From contig OZ037765.1 in the NCBI GenBank assembly GCA_964035545.1, positions 23,934,004 to 23,998,003 on the forward strand: DNA of 64,000 bases, given 5' to 3'. Below are positions 62,675 through 64,000 of the stretch, piece after piece. Each line of letters opens with the position of its first letter. Position 1 is the first letter of the stretch. Source of the DNA: Bugula neritina. Taxonomy: Eukaryota; Bryozoa; Gymnolaemata; Cheilostomatida; Bugulidae. The notes beneath the pieces are model-generated. The model was not told where the DNA came from. It made no database searches and was given only the letters and a program-made list of their open reading frames with translations. The position numbers and the translations under genes are program-made.

Positions 62675-64000
62675 CTTGAATACAGTATAAATGACATGCT
62701 AGAGTAGGTGCTGTTATGTGCTATGGTGTCATAAACATGTTCAAACATTCTTGAGTTCTAATCATGTTCATACAATAGTGGGTTTGTAAAGCATATTTGA
62801 AAAAAATGTTTTTACCAAAAAATAATTGCTAAAACTACATATTAAAAATGTTTGACTACGTTAGAAACAAGTGTATTACATTTCTAATTAGTATAACAAG
62901 GCTATGTAGTCTATAAAATGTACAGCAACACGGAGTATATCATGTGACAATATTATATTGATAATAGTCTGGCAGAACTGGGAGTTAGGTTCGCAATCTC
63001 GGATAAAGTTTTTTTCTCTTTTGATTATTTATCTTGAGGGTCTAGGTAAGTGTTTCCAGGTGAGTGTGGACCTGCCACCCTTGAGCATTTCGAGAAATCC
63101 AAGATGGCCGCCAATTATGAAAAAATCGTAATCTAGTCGGCATAGAGTCTATATTATGTTGCAAAAACAAAATTTTTTTGATGATTAAAATAGATGTGCA
63201 TTTTAGAATGAATATGTGCCATGCCAGTGAAAGAGGAATCAAAGTAAAGAGCCAAGAGACATGTTTCTCAGCTCAAAAATCGGAATTGCTTCAATAAAAC
63301 GTCACATATGGTGCAGAGAAATGATAAAAGGTTTTTGAATAACTGTTTGGACACTGGACAGATATATAAAGAAAAACATTGCTTATTGCCAGTGAATAGA
63401 AAGTGAAAAAAAGATACATATGCAGCATATTGCTCAGCTAAAGTTAAAATTGAACATATATATAATCGTACAAATGCGACAAACTTTCACTCATGTTTAT
63501 ATTAAACACCTTTTTCATTTTTTTCCATCATTAGCATTTGTTAGAAATGTTAGTTCATTGCAGCACACTCTTGTTACTGCTCCACAAGGGTAAAACTCTG
63601 TGCATGAGATAGATGTACTAGAATAGCCATATCTTGTTGTTTTGCGTGATTGTTGGCTTCCACAGGAGCATTTAATGAATTTGGGCCATTTTACTTTATT
63701 TAGTACACATCAGCAGATTATGATCAAACATTTCAAAGTTTGCTCAAAATTCATGAAAACCTACTATATGGGATAATAGAATTCGCTGATTCTATCTATG
63801 GATAACAAAAATGACTGGGAATAGGTCCTACAACATTTAAGCGCGGCGTCATTGTCATACGAGCTAAATATAAATTTGTGAATCATCACGGCCTATATAA
63901 TATCTCAATGTAATAATACATTAGGAATAGACAGCAAACCATGCATAATTGGAAAAGCCTTAATTATTCAGTTTTATTTGTTAAAATTTTGATAGTTTGA
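62675..64000 (-). other. 5' intron or upstream sequence, no exon seen
   Basis: W1 opens in phase 2, so coding sequence continues to the right. This stretch nevertheless shows no Cys-module codons with GT-AG sites. The only distinctive part is AATCCAAGATGGCCGCCAAT near 63100, a YY1-like motif. It is probably a long intron. Confidence 0.6.

Noticed and set aside
63042-63242. Upstream exon containing 'atggccgcc'
   Set aside because: No Cys codons, no splice sites in the phase needed by W1, and the frame is short.

Overview
The window is eukaryotic (animal) DNA. It is AT-rich, has short GT-AG introns, intronic minisatellites and at least four copies of a tRNA-derived SINE. Nothing bacterial (operons, Shine-Dalgarno sites, CRISPR) is visible. 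The cysteine-rich extracellular modules and SINE style suggest a marine invertebrate, possibly a lophotrochozoan; I cannot name the species.

One gene fills almost everything. It lies on the minus strand, so it reads from right to left. By hand I resolved 115 coding exons between 62674 and 58, joined by GT-AG splice sites whose reading phases agree at all 114 internal junctions. Together they give about 22.66 kb of coding sequence, or about 7,550 residues. The 5' end (start codon, signal peptide) lies beyond the right edge. Exons are called W1 (rightmost) to W115 (leftmost). 'Phase in/out' gives the intron phase before and after each exon; phase 1 means the intron lies after the first base of a codon.

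Layout in transcription order: W1-W6 (about 62.7-60.1 kb) encode short cysteine units of roughly 45 residues. W7 to about W106 (59.7-5.2 kb) encode dozens of copies of a longer module, about 78 residues with eight cysteines, with hallmarks G-Y-Y-C-P, T-G-x-C-x-A-G-Y-Y-C, [10 protein letters not shown] and C-P-x-G-T-[FY]-x-N-x-T-G. This is the style of ephrin-receptor-like / GCC2-GCC3 cysteine-rich repeats. W107-W109 hold a different cysteine-rich block. W110-W112 hold a cysteine-poor, probably beta-rich region with a furin-type R-R-R-R-S site. W113 has a single transmembrane helix. W114-W115 encode a charged, probably coiled-coil cytoplasmic tail with a hydrophobic C-terminus.

The product is best read as a giant, heavily glycosylated, single-pass surface protein, possibly cleaved near the membrane. 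Its ligand and role are unknown to me. No second gene is supported on either strand. Notable extras: a 39-bp minisatellite that copies a splice acceptor in frame, an inverted partial copy of one exon inside an intron, a 21-nt microexon, and a duplicated splice donor.
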